A DNA stretch of 45,384 bases from Novosphingobium sp. (GCA_020446505.1 JAGREN010000091.1:1-45384), one strand, 5' to 3'. Positions 26,051-35,323 are shown, counted from the stretch's first letter. Numbers and translations: made by a program. The notes: generated by a model not told the origin, from the letters alone.

Positions 26051-27331
26051 ATGCATGACCTTACCGCATTCGATGCAGCGGCAATCCTGATCGTTCTTGC
26101 CGCACTGCTCGGCTATCTCAATCACGTCTGGCTCAAGCTGCCATCCACTGTCGGGCTGACGGTGATGGGCGCCGTCGCCTCTGTTCTGGTGGTGCTGTAC
26201 GATCGCGCCCTCCCCTCCAGCATGCTGGCCGAAAATCTCACCGCCTTCCTGAGTGGTGTCGATTTCCACAAGACGCTGATGGAAGGAATGCTCTCGTTCC
26301 TGCTGTTCGCAGGCGCAATGCATGTCGACTGGCAAGACATGCACAAGGGACGCTGGCCGATCCTGGTGTTCAGTACGGTAGGCGTACTGATCTCGACCGC
26401 GATCGTCGGGTTTCTGTTCCATTTCCTGACCCGCGCGCTTGGCGTCGAAGTGCCTCTGTCATGGTGCTTCGTGTTCGGCGCACTCATCAGCCCGACCGAT
26501 CCCGTCGCCGTGATGGGCGTGATGAAGCGGGCCTCCGTGCCGGAAACGCTGCAAGCCACGGTTGCAGGCGAAAGCCTGTTCAACGACGGTGTGGGCGTTG
26601 TCGTTTTCTCCATCCTGCTTGCCATCGCGATGGGAACGGAACCTTTCAGCCTGGCGGGAGCAACGCTCGATTTCCTGCACGAAGCAGGTGGCGGCGCCTT
26701 GCTCGGCCTTGTGTCGGGCTGGATCGCCTATCGCATGATGCGCTCGATCGACGAATACAACATCGAGGTTCTCATCAGCCTCGCCGTGGTGATGGGCGGC
26801 TACAGCCTCGCAATGGCGCTTCATGTCAGCGGCCCGGTGGCAATGGCCGTGGCGGGCATCATCATCGGCAATCAGGGCGTTGCCTATGCCATGAGCGACA
26901 CGACGCAGGACTACCTCATCAAGTTCTGGGCGCTGGTCGACGAGATGCTCAACGCCGTGCTGTTCCTGCTGATCGGGCTGGAAGTCATCATCCTCGCGCT
27001 GGAAGCGCGCTACGTCCTGGCTGGCTTCGGCGCGATCCTCATTGCTCTGGCGGCACGGATCATCTCGGTCGGGCTGCCGCTTCGCGCCATGCGAGGGATG
27101 ATCGATATGGGGCCGCTCGCGCTTCCCACCTTGGTGTGGGGCGGTCTGCGCGGCGGCATATCCGTCGCACTTGCGCTATCCCTGCCCGAAAGCGAGATCC
27201 GCGCCGAACTTCTGGTTGCAACCTATGCTGTGGTGCTGTTCGCAGTCGTCGTACAGGGCGGCACCATCGGCAACCTGATCGAGCGGATCAAGGCGCGGCA
27301 GATGCTCGACACGGAGATCTCGAATTTATGA
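26051..27331 (+). CDS. CPA1-family Na+/H+ antiporter
   Basis: A 426-residue polytopic membrane protein of the monovalent cation:proton antiporter-1 (NhaP/NHE) family. Core transport residues are visible in ALISPTDPVAVMGVMK (TDP motif) near residue 145 and GESLFNDGVGVVVF (ND motif) near 180. A conserved Arg-containing segment LVWGGLRGGISVALALSLP lies in a late helix. It exports Na+ or K+ in exchange for protons. ATG 26051 was chosen over TTG 26030. The stop overlaps the start of the DUF389 gene (ATGA), so the two are translationally coupled, which suggests a joint role in ion or pH homeostasis. Confidence 0.92.
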   Translation: MHDLTAFDAAAILIVLAALLGYLNHVWLKLPSTVGLTVMGAVASVLVVLYDRALPSSMLAENLTAFLSGVDFHKTLMEGMLSFLLFAGAMHVDWQDMHKGRWPILVFSTVGVLISTAIVGFLFHFLTRALGVEVPLSWCFVFGALISPTDPVAVMGVMKRASVPETLQATVAGESLFNDGVGVVVFSILLAIAMGTEPFSLAGATLDFLHEAGGGALLGLVSGWIAYRMMRSIDEYNIEVLISLAVVMGGYSLAMALHVSGPVAMAVAGIIIGNQGVAYAMSDTTQDYLIKFWALVDEMLNAVLFLLIGLEVIILALEARYVLAGFGAILIALAARIISVGLPLRAMRGMIDMGPLALPTLVWGGLRGGISVALALSLPESEIRAELLVATYAVVLFAVVVQGGTIGNLIERIKARQMLDTEISNL

Positions 27332-29046
27332 GTACCGATCCGCAAACTGTTGACCTGACGACAGCGGGGACTGACGAAGCGAATCCCCTGCCCGTCGGCC
27401 TTTCGGACCGTATCCCGAAAGACGCCGTCATGCGCCGGGTTCGCGTGCTCTTGCGGTTTATCCGGATGAAGCTCGGCAAGGCGATCCTTCTGCCGCAACT
27501 GGGCTCGACCGAAGCCCGGGAACTGCGCCACGCGGTCGATCACGATGGCGAACTCACGACAGGCTACATGCTGATGTGCGCGCTGTCCGCAGGCATCGCC
27601 ACGCTGGGCCTGCTGCAATCCTCCACCGCTGTCGTGATCGGCGCCATGCTTATCTCGCCGCTGATGAGTCCGATTGCTGCCCTGGGCTTCGGCTTTGCCT
27701 CGATCGACGGTCACCGGATCAAGAAAGCCGTCCGGGTCGTCGCCATCGGTGCGGCTATCGGCATGCTGACGGCGGTGCTGCTGACGTGGATATCCCCGAT
27801 CCGCAACGCCACGCCTGAAATCCTCGCGCGCACCGAGCCGACACTTCTCGACCTTGCAGTCGCGTTGTTTTCGGGAATTGCCGGAGGGTATGCGACCGTG
27901 ATCGGCAAGGGCGGTACGGCCATCGGCGTGGCGATCGCGACTGCCCTGATGCCGCCGCTGGCAGTCGTGGGCTATGGACTCGGCGTCTTGCAGGTGCAGT
28001 TCGCGCTCGGCGCGCTGCTGCTGTTCCTCACCAACCTCGCGGCGATTACCCTCAGCTTTGCGATAATTGCCCGGCTGAGCGGAGCGGCGCGACCGCTGTT
28101 CGCCGTGGAATGGAAGCCGCGCTACGTTGCAATCATCGGCGCTGCCTTCCTCGTGCTCGCCGTTCCCCTGACGATGACCCTGTCACGCCTGTCCAGGGAA
28201 GCGACCATGCGCATGGCTGCGAAGTCGGCCATCGTCGAGGCCTGCGGCGGCAAGAAGGCCGACATTGCCCAGCTTGAGGTCAACTGGCCGCTTTTCGGTG
28301 ATCCTTCGGTAGACGCTCTTGTCGTGGCCCCAACCTATTCACCGAATGCCGAAGCTCTGGCGACGAAGCAGATTTCGGCGAGAATGGGGGCCACCGTTCT
28401 CGTCAATCTGCAGCAGCTTCAGGCTGCCGACTTCCAGTCCCAGACGAAGGCCATGGTCGATGCCGCGATGGAGCGCACGGCGGCAGGCATTGCGGCTGAC
28501 GTGCCGCCCTACGACCGCATCAGGGCGAGCATCGGGCTGCCGACGCACGGCATCTGGGCCAACCGGGCAGAGCGGCGGCTCTATGTCGAACCGATCCCGG
28601 CGCCAGGCTGGAAACTTGTCGACTATGCCGAGGTGGAGAACTCGGTGAATGCCGAAAAGAGCGCGTGGAATGTCCGCATCCTCCCGCCAGCGCAGGAGCA
28701 ACTCCGGGTCTTGCTGAAAGCGGGCAAAGAGGCCGACGATACGGCGATCTCTCCCGAAACCGCGGTCTGGGCACTCAAGCGCTGGGGGCTGGGTTCGGTT
28801 TCCGTTAAGGCTCCTGCAGGCGCAGAAACCGACGCGCTGGTCGCCAGGCTCAAGCAGGCTGGCTTGACGGCAACGGTCGACAGCGAGGATCTGCCGACTC
28901 CTCGCGAGGGGCAAAGCCTGATCGCGACAATCCGCGTCTATGGAAAGAGCCCGACCGAGCGAGCCGAAGAAGCCCGAAAGGCGGCAGAGGCAAAAGCGGC
29001 GGCGGAAAAGGCCGCTACCGAGGATTCGGATGCGAAAGCGCCCTAG
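27328..29046 (+). CDS. DUF389 membrane protein
   Basis: 572 residues. The DUF389 core at ~60-270 has glycine-rich helices including LGLLQSSTAVVIGAMLISPLM and SGIAGGYATVIGKGGTAIGVAIATALMPPLAVVGYGLG, the family hallmark. Six or so membrane spans are followed by a ~270-residue periplasmic or cytoplasmic domain and an Ala/Glu/Lys coiled-coil tail. The family is widespread with no settled function; transport is often suggested. The ATGA overlap with the antiporter shows tight co-translation. The C-terminal domain, with its repeated alpha/beta pattern, is longer than in the minimal family members I know. Confidence 0.85.
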   Translation: MSTDPQTVDLTTAGTDEANPLPVGLSDRIPKDAVMRRVRVLLRFIRMKLGKAILLPQLGSTEARELRHAVDHDGELTTGYMLMCALSAGIATLGLLQSSTAVVIGAMLISPLMSPIAALGFGFASIDGHRIKKAVRVVAIGAAIGMLTAVLLTWISPIRNATPEILARTEPTLLDLAVALFSGIAGGYATVIGKGGTAIGVAIATALMPPLAVVGYGLGVLQVQFALGALLLFLTNLAAITLSFAIIARLSGAARPLFAVEWKPRYVAIIGAAFLVLAVPLTMTLSRLSREATMRMAAKSAIVEACGGKKADIAQLEVNWPLFGDPSVDALVVAPTYSPNAEALATKQISARMGATVLVNLQQLQAADFQSQTKAMVDAAMERTAAGIAADVPPYDRIRASIGLPTHGIWANRAERRLYVEPIPAPGWKLVDYAEVENSVNAEKSAWNVRILPPAQEQLRVLLKAGKEADDTAISPETAVWALKRWGLGSVSVKAPAGAETDALVARLKQAGLTATVDSEDLPTPREGQSLIATIRVYGKSPTERAEEARKAAEAKAAAEKAATEDSDAKAP

Positions 29047-29062
29047 CAGCGATTGCCGAATC

Positions 29063-30424
29063 CTACCTGCGACCAGTGGCGAGGCGCGCTGACTTCGCCT
29101 GATCCCAATCGGAAAGGCTGCCACTCTGCGGCACGGGCGGCGCAAAAACCTTCCTGGGCCTCGCCGACGGCAAGGTTCGAACCAGATCGAAGGCGCTGGT
29201 ATAGTCGTCGAACTGTTCGCCGACTTCGTGGGCATCGAGCCCGAAGGCGTCCAGACTGTATCGATGCGGATGGCGATGCAGTTCACGCCCCGAACTGGCC
29301 ATGTAGCGAGTCATGGCCGGCAGAGCAGGCTCTATATCCTTGTCGAGGAAGTGGTAGATGTTTCGCATGACACCCTGCCAGTCCCGCTCCATGTCCGAAT
29401 AGCTGACGTCGATGCGTCGCCGCTGGGGAATGGACTTGCGCGCGGCGCGCATTCTTCCGATCTGCAAGTCGGTCTTGCGCAGCCATTCGCGCCCGATGGC
29501 GGCAGGGTCGACACGGTCGGAATGGATGATCGTCTGGTTCCACACCAGCGAACACGAACTGCCGACCACGGCGCGCGGCTCGCGATGCGTGAAAATGATC
29601 CGTGCATCGGGAAACACGGCAAGCAAAGCTGGCAAGTCCAGCATGTGCTGCGGGGTCTTGAGGACCCACGGTCGGGAATCGTCCTCGCCGCGCGCCCAGC
29701 CGATCAGGCGCAGCAGCATGGCCATGGTGCGATAGGCTGGCGTGGCGTCCTGCCCCTCGGCCCACCGACCGTAGGAAGGCACTTGCCACTGTGCTTCGTG
29801 CTTCATGCCCCAGATCGAGCGGACGAGCAGACCCAGTTCCTCTTCGGGTTCGAACGGTCCCGAAGGGTGGATAACGGCGGTACTCGGATTGAAGGCATGG
29901 ACAGCGCCCATCGCCAGACGCGCCACGATCCAGCGCCGGTCCCTGGAACCCGGCTTGAATCCGGGCGCGGGGACCGGATTGATCGTCTCGAACGAGCGCA
30001 TATGCGCGAAACGCGTGTCGGACGCGATAAGGCGGTGAAGCCGCGTCGTGCCAGAACGCATGGGGCCAACGACTACGACCGGACGCTTCAGCGACCGGCT
30101 CGCGATTGCCGGGTTCTCGCCAAGGATCGCCTGCATGAACAGACGATCCTTCAGCACCTTTCGTAGCTGACCTTCCGCCGCAAACAGGCCAAGTTCGTTC
30201 AGCCCTGCCTCTTCTCGCAACGCATCGAGAAGCTGCTTCAAAGGCGCCCTGAACCACGGGTCGCCGAAATCATCGAGTCCGGTTTGCCTGCACAGTCGGT
30301 CGAGAATTGCCTCGCGATCAAGTTGAGGCACACGCGAAGCGCGCGTGCGCCAGGTGGCGCGCAGGGAGACATTGGCCACGGAAACCAGGCGCGAACGTTT
30401 CGAAAGCTGTGCGGTTGCGATCAT
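29063..30424 (-). CDS. PAPS-dependent sulfotransferase-like protein
   Basis: The 453-residue protein starts at ATG 30424, preceded by GGGAGG; an upstream in-frame extension overlaps the SLC13 gene and is rejected. The 5'-phosphosulfate loop VGPMRSGTTRLHRLI is near residue 120, with the P-loop-like G-x-x-R-S-G-T-T. The 3'-phosphate-binding segment appears as FTHREPRAVVGSSCSL with its conserved Arg and Ser. This matches the Sulfotransfer_3-type family of bacterial proteins of ~400-450 residues. It would move sulfate from PAPS to an unknown hydroxylated acceptor. It sits downstream of, and in line with, an SLC13 permease. It converges on the DUF389 gene with 16 bases between. Confidence 0.85.
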   Translation of the reverse strand: MIATAQLSKRSRLVSVANVSLRATWRTRASRVPQLDREAILDRLCRQTGLDDFGDPWFRAPLKQLLDALREEAGLNELGLFAAEGQLRKVLKDRLFMQAILGENPAIASRSLKRPVVVVGPMRSGTTRLHRLIASDTRFAHMRSFETINPVPAPGFKPGSRDRRWIVARLAMGAVHAFNPSTAVIHPSGPFEPEEELGLLVRSIWGMKHEAQWQVPSYGRWAEGQDATPAYRTMAMLLRLIGWARGEDDSRPWVLKTPQHMLDLPALLAVFPDARIIFTHREPRAVVGSSCSLVWNQTIIHSDRVDPAAIGREWLRKTDLQIGRMRAARKSIPQRRRIDVSYSDMERDWQGVMRNIYHFLDKDIEPALPAMTRYMASSGRELHRHPHRYSLDAFGLDAHEVGEQFDDYTSAFDLVRTLPSARPRKVFAPPVPQSGSLSDWDQAKSARLATGRR

Positions 30425-30495
30425 TCGCCTCCCGAAAGCCCTGACGAGCCCTGATTGTTCCTGACCGGGGCGCACATGGCAAGGCCGGGTTCGGA

Positions 30496-32283
30496 CTAGA
30501 TCCCGTAGAACAGCACCAGAAGGACCGATAGGGACACGACCATGATCCCCACCAAGGGCACACCCGAGCGAATGTAGTCGGCGAAGGAATAATCGCCTTC
30601 GGTAAGGATCATCATGTTCGTCTGGTAGGCGACCGGCGTCGCGTAACACAGGTTGCACCCGAACAGCACCGCAAGCACGAGCGGCTCTGCAGGCAGCCCC
30701 AGCGTGCCAGCGAGATTGAAGGCAATTGGCGTGCCGACTGCCGCCGCGGTCGTGTTCGACGCAAAGTTCGTCAGAATGGTCACGAACAGCATGATGCAGG
30801 CCAGTACGGCCTCCGCAGGCAGATATTGCAGGCCACTGGCCAGCAGCAGGCCGAGCCATTCCGCCGCGCCGGATTCGAGCACGAACCGGCCCAGTGCGAT
30901 AGAGGCCGCGACAAGCACGATTACCTTGGCCGACAAGGCCCGGCCAACACGGTCGAAGCGAACGCATCCGGTAGCGAACATCAGGATCGCGCCAGCCAGC
31001 GAGGAAATGGCGATGGGCACGAGGCCGACACTCGCGAGGCCGACTGAGCCAGCCATGATCGCCAGCGCCAGACGCGCCTTCGCAGTCCGCGGCATTTCCG
31101 TACCGCCCTCGAGCATGAGCAGGCCGTCGTTTGCGGCGATCATCCGAAGATCATCGGGAAGCCCCATCATCAGCAGCACGTCGCCTTCCGCGACCCGCGC
31201 ATCGGGGCTGCGCTCTCGCGTTTCGCCGATGGGCTGGCGCGCCTGATGCACACCGAGAATGGCAACGCCTTCAAGGCCGGCCGTCTGCGGCGTGAGCCCG
31301 ATCAGACGGCTATCGGGCGCAACGAGCAGTTCGGCGATCAGCAGGTCCTCGCCCAGTCGCGACGACGTGTTGCGGAGCCGCTCGATCAGCCAGGCCGGCG
31401 CCAGGGTCGCGCCAAGCTTGCGGGCGGCTTCCTGCAGATCGCCCAGCGGACCTTCCAGCCAGATGCGCCTTTCGACATTGCCGCGCGAACTGGAGGGGAG
31501 CCTTGCCACGATGCCGTCAGGCATCATGCCGCGAACTTCCTCGATCGTCTTTCCGACAATCGACGAAGCCGGATCGATGCGCAGCTTGGCCAGAAAAGTG
31601 CGGTGATCGGGCGCGATCGCCGATGTGTTGTCGGGCAGCAGCTTGGGCATAACCAGCCACATGTATGGCAGGGCCACCAGCGCCGCGATCAGCACGATCG
31701 GCGTAAAATGAAATACGCCGATCGGCTTCATGCCAAGGTCGTTGGCAATAGAGACAACCAGCAGATTGGTTGACGTGCCGATGGTTGTCGCCATGCCGCC
31801 GATCAGGATCGCAGCATTGACGGGTATCAGGGTCTTCGATGCCGCCATGCCTCCGCTCAGCGCCAGTTGCGTCATGATCGGAATCATCAGGACAAGCACC
31901 GGCGTGTCGTTGATGAACATCGACAGGAACAGGCAGGCAGTCAGCGTGACGAGCAAGCCGATCTGCCTGTTGAACAGCCAGATACGATTGAGTGCGCGGG
32001 CCGCCGGATCGAGCGCGCCTGTCACCACAAGCCCGCGCCCGAGGATCATCAGCGAGCAGATCGTCACCAGCGCGTAGTGCCCGAACCCCTCGAAGGCGAG
32101 GCGCAGGCCGTAATACTTGTCCATCTCGGGCAGCGGCGCGACGTAGAGGCCCAGTGCAATCGCCGCGACCGTGAGCAGCGAGATGATCTCGACCCGCAGC
32201 TTTCCGTTCGCAAAGGCGTAGAACATCGCCATCGCCAGAACCATCGCGCCGATGGCGTGCGGACTTGGCGCAATCATCTGCAT
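30496..32283 (-). CDS. SLC13/DASS permease with TrkA-C domains
   Basis: The 595-residue inner-membrane carrier has two transmembrane halves separated by a soluble insert. Substrate/sodium motifs of the family appear as FINDTPVLVLMIPIM with GTSTNLLVVSIAND in the first half, and NFASNTTAAAVGTPIAFNLA in the second. Residues ~215-395 contain two regulator-of-K-conductance C-terminal (TrkA-C) domains, for example IVGKTIEEVRGMMPDGIVA and LEGVAILGVHQ. SLC13 proteins with paired RCK_C domains are commonly sulfate or dicarboxylate permeases. With a sulfotransferase next, sulfate is the attractive guess. It starts 21 bases after the GNAT-nitrilase stop. Confidence 0.9.
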   Translation of the reverse strand: MQMIAPSPHAIGAMVLAMAMFYAFANGKLRVEIISLLTVAAIALGLYVAPLPEMDKYYGLRLAFEGFGHYALVTICSLMILGRGLVVTGALDPAARALNRIWLFNRQIGLLVTLTACLFLSMFINDTPVLVLMIPIMTQLALSGGMAASKTLIPVNAAILIGGMATTIGTSTNLLVVSIANDLGMKPIGVFHFTPIVLIAALVALPYMWLVMPKLLPDNTSAIAPDHRTFLAKLRIDPASSIVGKTIEEVRGMMPDGIVARLPSSSRGNVERRIWLEGPLGDLQEAARKLGATLAPAWLIERLRNTSSRLGEDLLIAELLVAPDSRLIGLTPQTAGLEGVAILGVHQARQPIGETRERSPDARVAEGDVLLMMGLPDDLRMIAANDGLLMLEGGTEMPRTAKARLALAIMAGSVGLASVGLVPIAISSLAGAILMFATGCVRFDRVGRALSAKVIVLVAASIALGRFVLESGAAEWLGLLLASGLQYLPAEAVLACIMLFVTILTNFASNTTAAAVGTPIAFNLAGTLGLPAEPLVLAVLFGCNLCYATPVAYQTNMMILTEGDYSFADYIRSGVPLVGIMVVSLSVLLVLFYGI

Positions 32284-32304
32284 GGGGCTTTGCCTGTTCC
32301 CGCG

Positions 32305-33939
32305 TCAGCCATGGGTCGTGCCGCCTGCCTCGCCGCCGCCAGTGGGTGGAGCGGAGCGCGTGCGCGGAGCACGTTCCGTCCACTCGACCCGGTAAAGGTC
32401 GAAGCGCCTGTCGCGCAGGTTCTGCACGGCTCCGGCCTGCCGACTGGTCAGCAAGTCGTCGAGCGACAGGTCCGCGATGGCAATCGTTTCCGTATTGGGT
32501 GCCGTATCCGCCGCAACCCCGTCGCGCGCGAAGGGGAAGTCCGATGGCGTCAGGATCGCGCTTTCCGCATAGTGGACGTCCATGTTCTCGACGTTAGGCA
32601 GGTTGCCGACCACTCCCGAAGTCACGACGTAGCACTGGTTCTCCACCGCCCTCGCCTGACAGCAATACCGCACCCGCAGATAGCCGCGCCGCTCATCGGT
32701 GCAGAACGGCACGAACAGCATCATCGCGCCCTGGTTGACCAGATGGCGCGCCAGTTCGGGAAACTCGCTGTCGTAACAGATCATCACCCCGATCGGCCCA
32801 CAATCGGTCGGTATCACGCTCGCGCCATAGCCGCCCTGGATATTCCACCAGCGACGCTCGGACGGCGTGGGATGCAGCTTTTCCTGACGGTGGGTCGAAC
32901 CGTCGCGCAGAAAGATATAGCTGATGTTGCGGATTTCGCCCTTGGCGACGCGGGTGGGATGCGATCCGCCAATGATGTTGATGTTATAGCTGACCGCCAT
33001 GCGCTCCATGAACTTGCAGAAGCGCTCGGTATAGTTCGCCACCTTGTCGATGGCTTCGACAGGGCCGAGCTTCTTCTCCTCGATGGACAGCAGCTCGAGC
33101 GTGAACAGTTCTGGAAAGAGCACGAAATCCGCGCTGTAATCGGCCGCCACGTCGATCCAGTATTCGACCTGCGCCTCGAACTCGTCGATGGTGGCGATGC
33201 GGCGCATCTGGAACTGCACGGTCGCCACGCGGACCGAGGACGGAAGCCGCTCCTTGAAGCCTGCGATCTTCTTGCCGGTGTCGCGCGGTGCGATGGGGTT
33301 GGTCCAGAACATCAGCACGGCATTGCCGCCCGATTCCTTGTCGGTCGGGATATAATCGGGGAGGATGCCGCGCGGCTCGTACCCCTCGTTGAGCTGAAAG
33401 CTGATGACCGTGTCCTTGACCTTGTGATCCAGAACGGCCTGCAGATAGTCTTCGGGCGTCGGATAGGCGCGCTTGCGCCGAGAAAAGCCGGGCATGCGGC
33501 CCGCAAAGGCAATGCCCTTGAGTTCCAGTTCCTGACAGAGTTCCTTGCGCTTGCGATAGAGCCGCTGGCCGATGCGCAACCGCCGATAGCCGGGATCGAC
33601 GACCACTTCGAAGCCGTAGAGTACGTCACCGCCATCGGCAGGCGGGCGCCCATAACCACCCGCGCTGATCTCCTCCCAGTCGTGCGGCGCGAAGGCCTGT
33701 TCCTCGGTCAGCACCATCGTCGCGCAGTGGCCGACGATAGTGCCCTCGTACTCGGCGACGAACTGACCTTCGGGAAAATTGTTGATCTGCCCCCTTATCT
33801 CGGCCCGCGTGAACGCATCGCCGCGACCGTAAACCTTGACCGAAAGCCGCGCGATAGCGGGCGCGTCACCGGCTTTTGCGGGACGGATCAGGAGCTTCGC
33901 CTTGCTGGCCGGAATTTTGGGAGAAGAAACTTTAGCCAT
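32305..33939 (-). CDS. GNAT acetyltransferase - carbon-nitrogen hydrolase fusion
   Basis: 544 residues. The N-terminal ~200 form a GNAT domain: AKLLIRPAKAGDAPAIARLS at the start and VVVDPGYRRLRIGQRLYRKR as the acetyl-CoA motif (R/Q-x2-G-x-G/A equivalent). From ~235 a nitrilase-superfamily domain follows, with the Glu-Lys-Cys triad: Glu in LFPELFTLELL near 275, Lys in QEKLHPTPSE, Cys in MICYDSEFPE near 388. This fused architecture is a known family, of unknown substrate. It is the first gene of a minus-strand run to SLC13 and sulfotransferase. ATG 33939 is the only good Met, although no clear ribosome binding site precedes it. Confidence 0.9.
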   Translation of the reverse strand: MAKVSSPKIPASKAKLLIRPAKAGDAPAIARLSVKVYGRGDAFTRAEIRGQINNFPEGQFVAEYEGTIVGHCATMVLTEEQAFAPHDWEEISAGGYGRPPADGGDVLYGFEVVVDPGYRRLRIGQRLYRKRKELCQELELKGIAFAGRMPGFSRRKRAYPTPEDYLQAVLDHKVKDTVISFQLNEGYEPRGILPDYIPTDKESGGNAVLMFWTNPIAPRDTGKKIAGFKERLPSSVRVATVQFQMRRIATIDEFEAQVEYWIDVAADYSADFVLFPELFTLELLSIEEKKLGPVEAIDKVANYTERFCKFMERMAVSYNINIIGGSHPTRVAKGEIRNISYIFLRDGSTHRQEKLHPTPSERRWWNIQGGYGASVIPTDCGPIGVMICYDSEFPELARHLVNQGAMMLFVPFCTDERRGYLRVRYCCQARAVENQCYVVTSGVVGNLPNVENMDVHYAESAILTPSDFPFARDGVAADTAPNTETIAIADLSLDDLLTSRQAGAVQNLRDRRFDLYRVEWTERAPRTRSAPPTGGGEAGGTTHG

Positions 33940-34008
33940 GAAGGCTATGTAAGCCGCGCGCGAAATCAGTCCAGCTTTGCCGTTGCAGCTTCGCTTCAGG
34001 AACTGTAT

Positions 34009-34023
34009 GTTCCTTAAATGTTC
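34009..34023. promoter_or_regulatory. LexA-like (SOS) box GTTC-N7-GTTC
   Basis: GTTC (34009-34012), CTTAAAT (seven bases), GTTC (34020-34023) matches the direct-repeat LexA operator known in alphaproteobacteria, including an AT-rich centre. It lies 24 bases before the GFA gene start and about 70 from the divergent GNAT-nitrilase. It overlaps a separate dyad AGGAAC-TGTAT-GTTCCT (33998-34014). One such match could occur by chance in a window of this length. Confidence 0.45.
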
Positions 34024-34046
34024 TCATCGATTCTGAGGTAAAGGGG

Positions 34047-34445
34047 ATGATCCACGAAGGTGGCTGCCAATGCGGTGCAGTGCGATATGCGATTGAAGAC
34101 GGCGCCTACCGTACCGCTCTTTGTCACTGCCGTGACTGTCAGAAGAGCGCCGGTGCGCCCTTTGTCAGCTGGACTGCGGTTCCTGGGGAGCGTTTCCGGA
34201 TCACAAGGGGTGAGCCTGTCACGCACAATTCGTCCGGTGCTTCGATGCGCAGTTTCTGCGGCACTTGCGGCACTGGCCTCTGGTTCATCAACGAGGAGAT
34301 GCTGCCGGGCATAGTCGACATCCAAACCGCGACGTTCGACGATCCTGACTCCTTTCCAGCGCAGAAACAGGTGCAAGTCGCAGAGCGCATTGGATGGATG
34401 GCAACAGCACACGATTTGCCCTCGTTCGATCGCTTTGGCGGATAA
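34047..34445 (+). CDS. GFA/CENP-V family zinc protein
   Basis: 132 residues of the Gfa-like zinc fold. The metal cysteines are in GCQCGAVRY near residue 7, CHCRDCQKSAG near 26 and CGTCGTGL near 71, the usual two-site pattern (CxC, CxxC, CxxC). The founding member was described as binding glutathione and helping formaldehyde trapping, but most relatives have no proven activity. GAGGTAAAGGGG lies directly before ATG 34047. A LexA-like box sits 24 bases upstream. It is not in an obvious operon, being followed after 62 bases by a small lipoprotein gene on the same strand. Confidence 0.9.
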   Translation: MIHEGGCQCGAVRYAIEDGAYRTALCHCRDCQKSAGAPFVSWTAVPGERFRITRGEPVTHNSSGASMRSFCGTCGTGLWFINEEMLPGIVDIQTATFDDPDSFPAQKQVQVAERIGWMATAHDLPSFDRFGG

Positions 34446-34507
34446 ATTTCGCCAGACCGGGAAACATTTGGCCGCGGTCTCGTTGATAGGGGCAGAGGAA
34501 CCCTATT

Positions 34508-34789
34508 ATGTCAGCTGTTGTTTTTGCCCTTGCCTTGTTCGGATGTTCTGACGACGCATCCTATTGCGAACGCCTTTCCGACAAGGCGCAGCAGTTCGAA
34601 TCGCGCGTGCAATGCGAGATGGCGATCGATGCGGCCTTCGAAACCGATCTGGTCAAGCGCGCAGACTATCCGACAGTCATCGGCAAATGCATGAATCAGG
34701 GCCATTGGGCCAGCCTCGGCAACAAGCCCGTCGATCTTTCCGAGCCCGTTATCCGCGTCGCGGCGCGGGCGCTCCGCACGGAAAGCTGA
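34508..34789 (+). CDS. Small putative lipoprotein
   Basis: 93 residues with lipobox ALFGC, giving a candidate lipidated Cys13. The mature part has further cysteines (YC, QC, KC), which could form disulfides in the periplasm. No family is recognised. The start is fixed by an in-frame TAG at 34487-34489 and by GAGGAA before ATG 34508. The signal is unusual: the n-region MSAVVF has no Lys or Arg, so lipoprotein export is not certain. It converges on queF with a 7-base gap. Confidence 0.65.
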   Translation: MSAVVFALALFGCSDDASYCERLSDKAQQFESRVQCEMAIDAAFETDLVKRADYPTVIGKCMNQGHWASLGNKPVDLSEPVIRVAARALRTES

Positions 34790-34796
34790 CCGGCTG

Positions 34797-35258
34797 TCAG
34801 CCCCTGCCGCGATAGGACGCAACGCCCTGATCCGGCACCCAGAGTCCTTCCGGCACAGCGCCCGATTGCCAGAAAACGTCGATGGGAATGCCGCCGCGCG
34901 GATACCAGTATCCGCCAATTCTCAACCAGCGCGGGGCCATCTCTTCGAACAGGCGCTGACCGATGCCGACCGTCACGTCCTCGTGAAACCCGGCATGGTT
35001 GCGGAACGATCCGAGAAAAAGCTTCAGGCTCTTCGATTCCACGATCATCTCACCCGGCGAATAGTCGATCACGAGATGCGCGAAATCGGGCTGGCCGGTT
35101 ACCGGGCAGAGCGAGGTGAATTCAGGTGCTGCGAACCGCACGAGATAGAGCGAGCCAGCCCGCGGATTCGGCACATAGTCGAGCACCGCTTCTTCCGGAC
35201 TGGCCGGAAGCGCGCTGGTTTGCCCAAGGTGGATCGGTCTGGCTGGCTCGTCGCTCAT
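34797..35258 (-). CDS. queF: 7-cyano-7-deazaguanine reductase QueF
   Basis: The 153-residue NADPH-dependent nitrile reductase converts preQ0 to preQ1 in queuosine tRNA-modification synthesis. The thioimide-forming Cys51 is in [14 protein letters not shown], with the catalytic Asp58 seven residues later. The QueF motif [20 protein letters not shown] (NADPH/substrate binding) follows. Length and motif order fit the unimodular YkvM type. ATG 35258 was chosen because upstream sequence is not family-like. No preQ1 riboswitch or other queuosine gene is seen nearby. It is divergent from the metC gene, with very little room for both promoters. Confidence 0.95.
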   Translation of the reverse strand: MSDEPARPIHLGQTSALPASPEEAVLDYVPNPRAGSLYLVRFAAPEFTSLCPVTGQPDFAHLVIDYSPGEMIVESKSLKLFLGSFRNHAGFHEDVTVGIGQRLFEEMAPRWLRIGGYWYPRGGIPIDVFWQSGAVPEGLWVPDQGVASYRGRG

Positions 35259-35323
35259 CGGGAAAGTCCATGCCCGCGCCGGTCGCACTAGACAAGACCG
35301 TCATTCTCGCCAAACTGCCGCAA

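Noticed and set aside
31867-34017. A 716-codon open frame on the plus strand
   Set aside because: It is antisense to the SLC13 permease and the GNAT-nitrilase fusion, both of which have clear catalytic or transport motifs.
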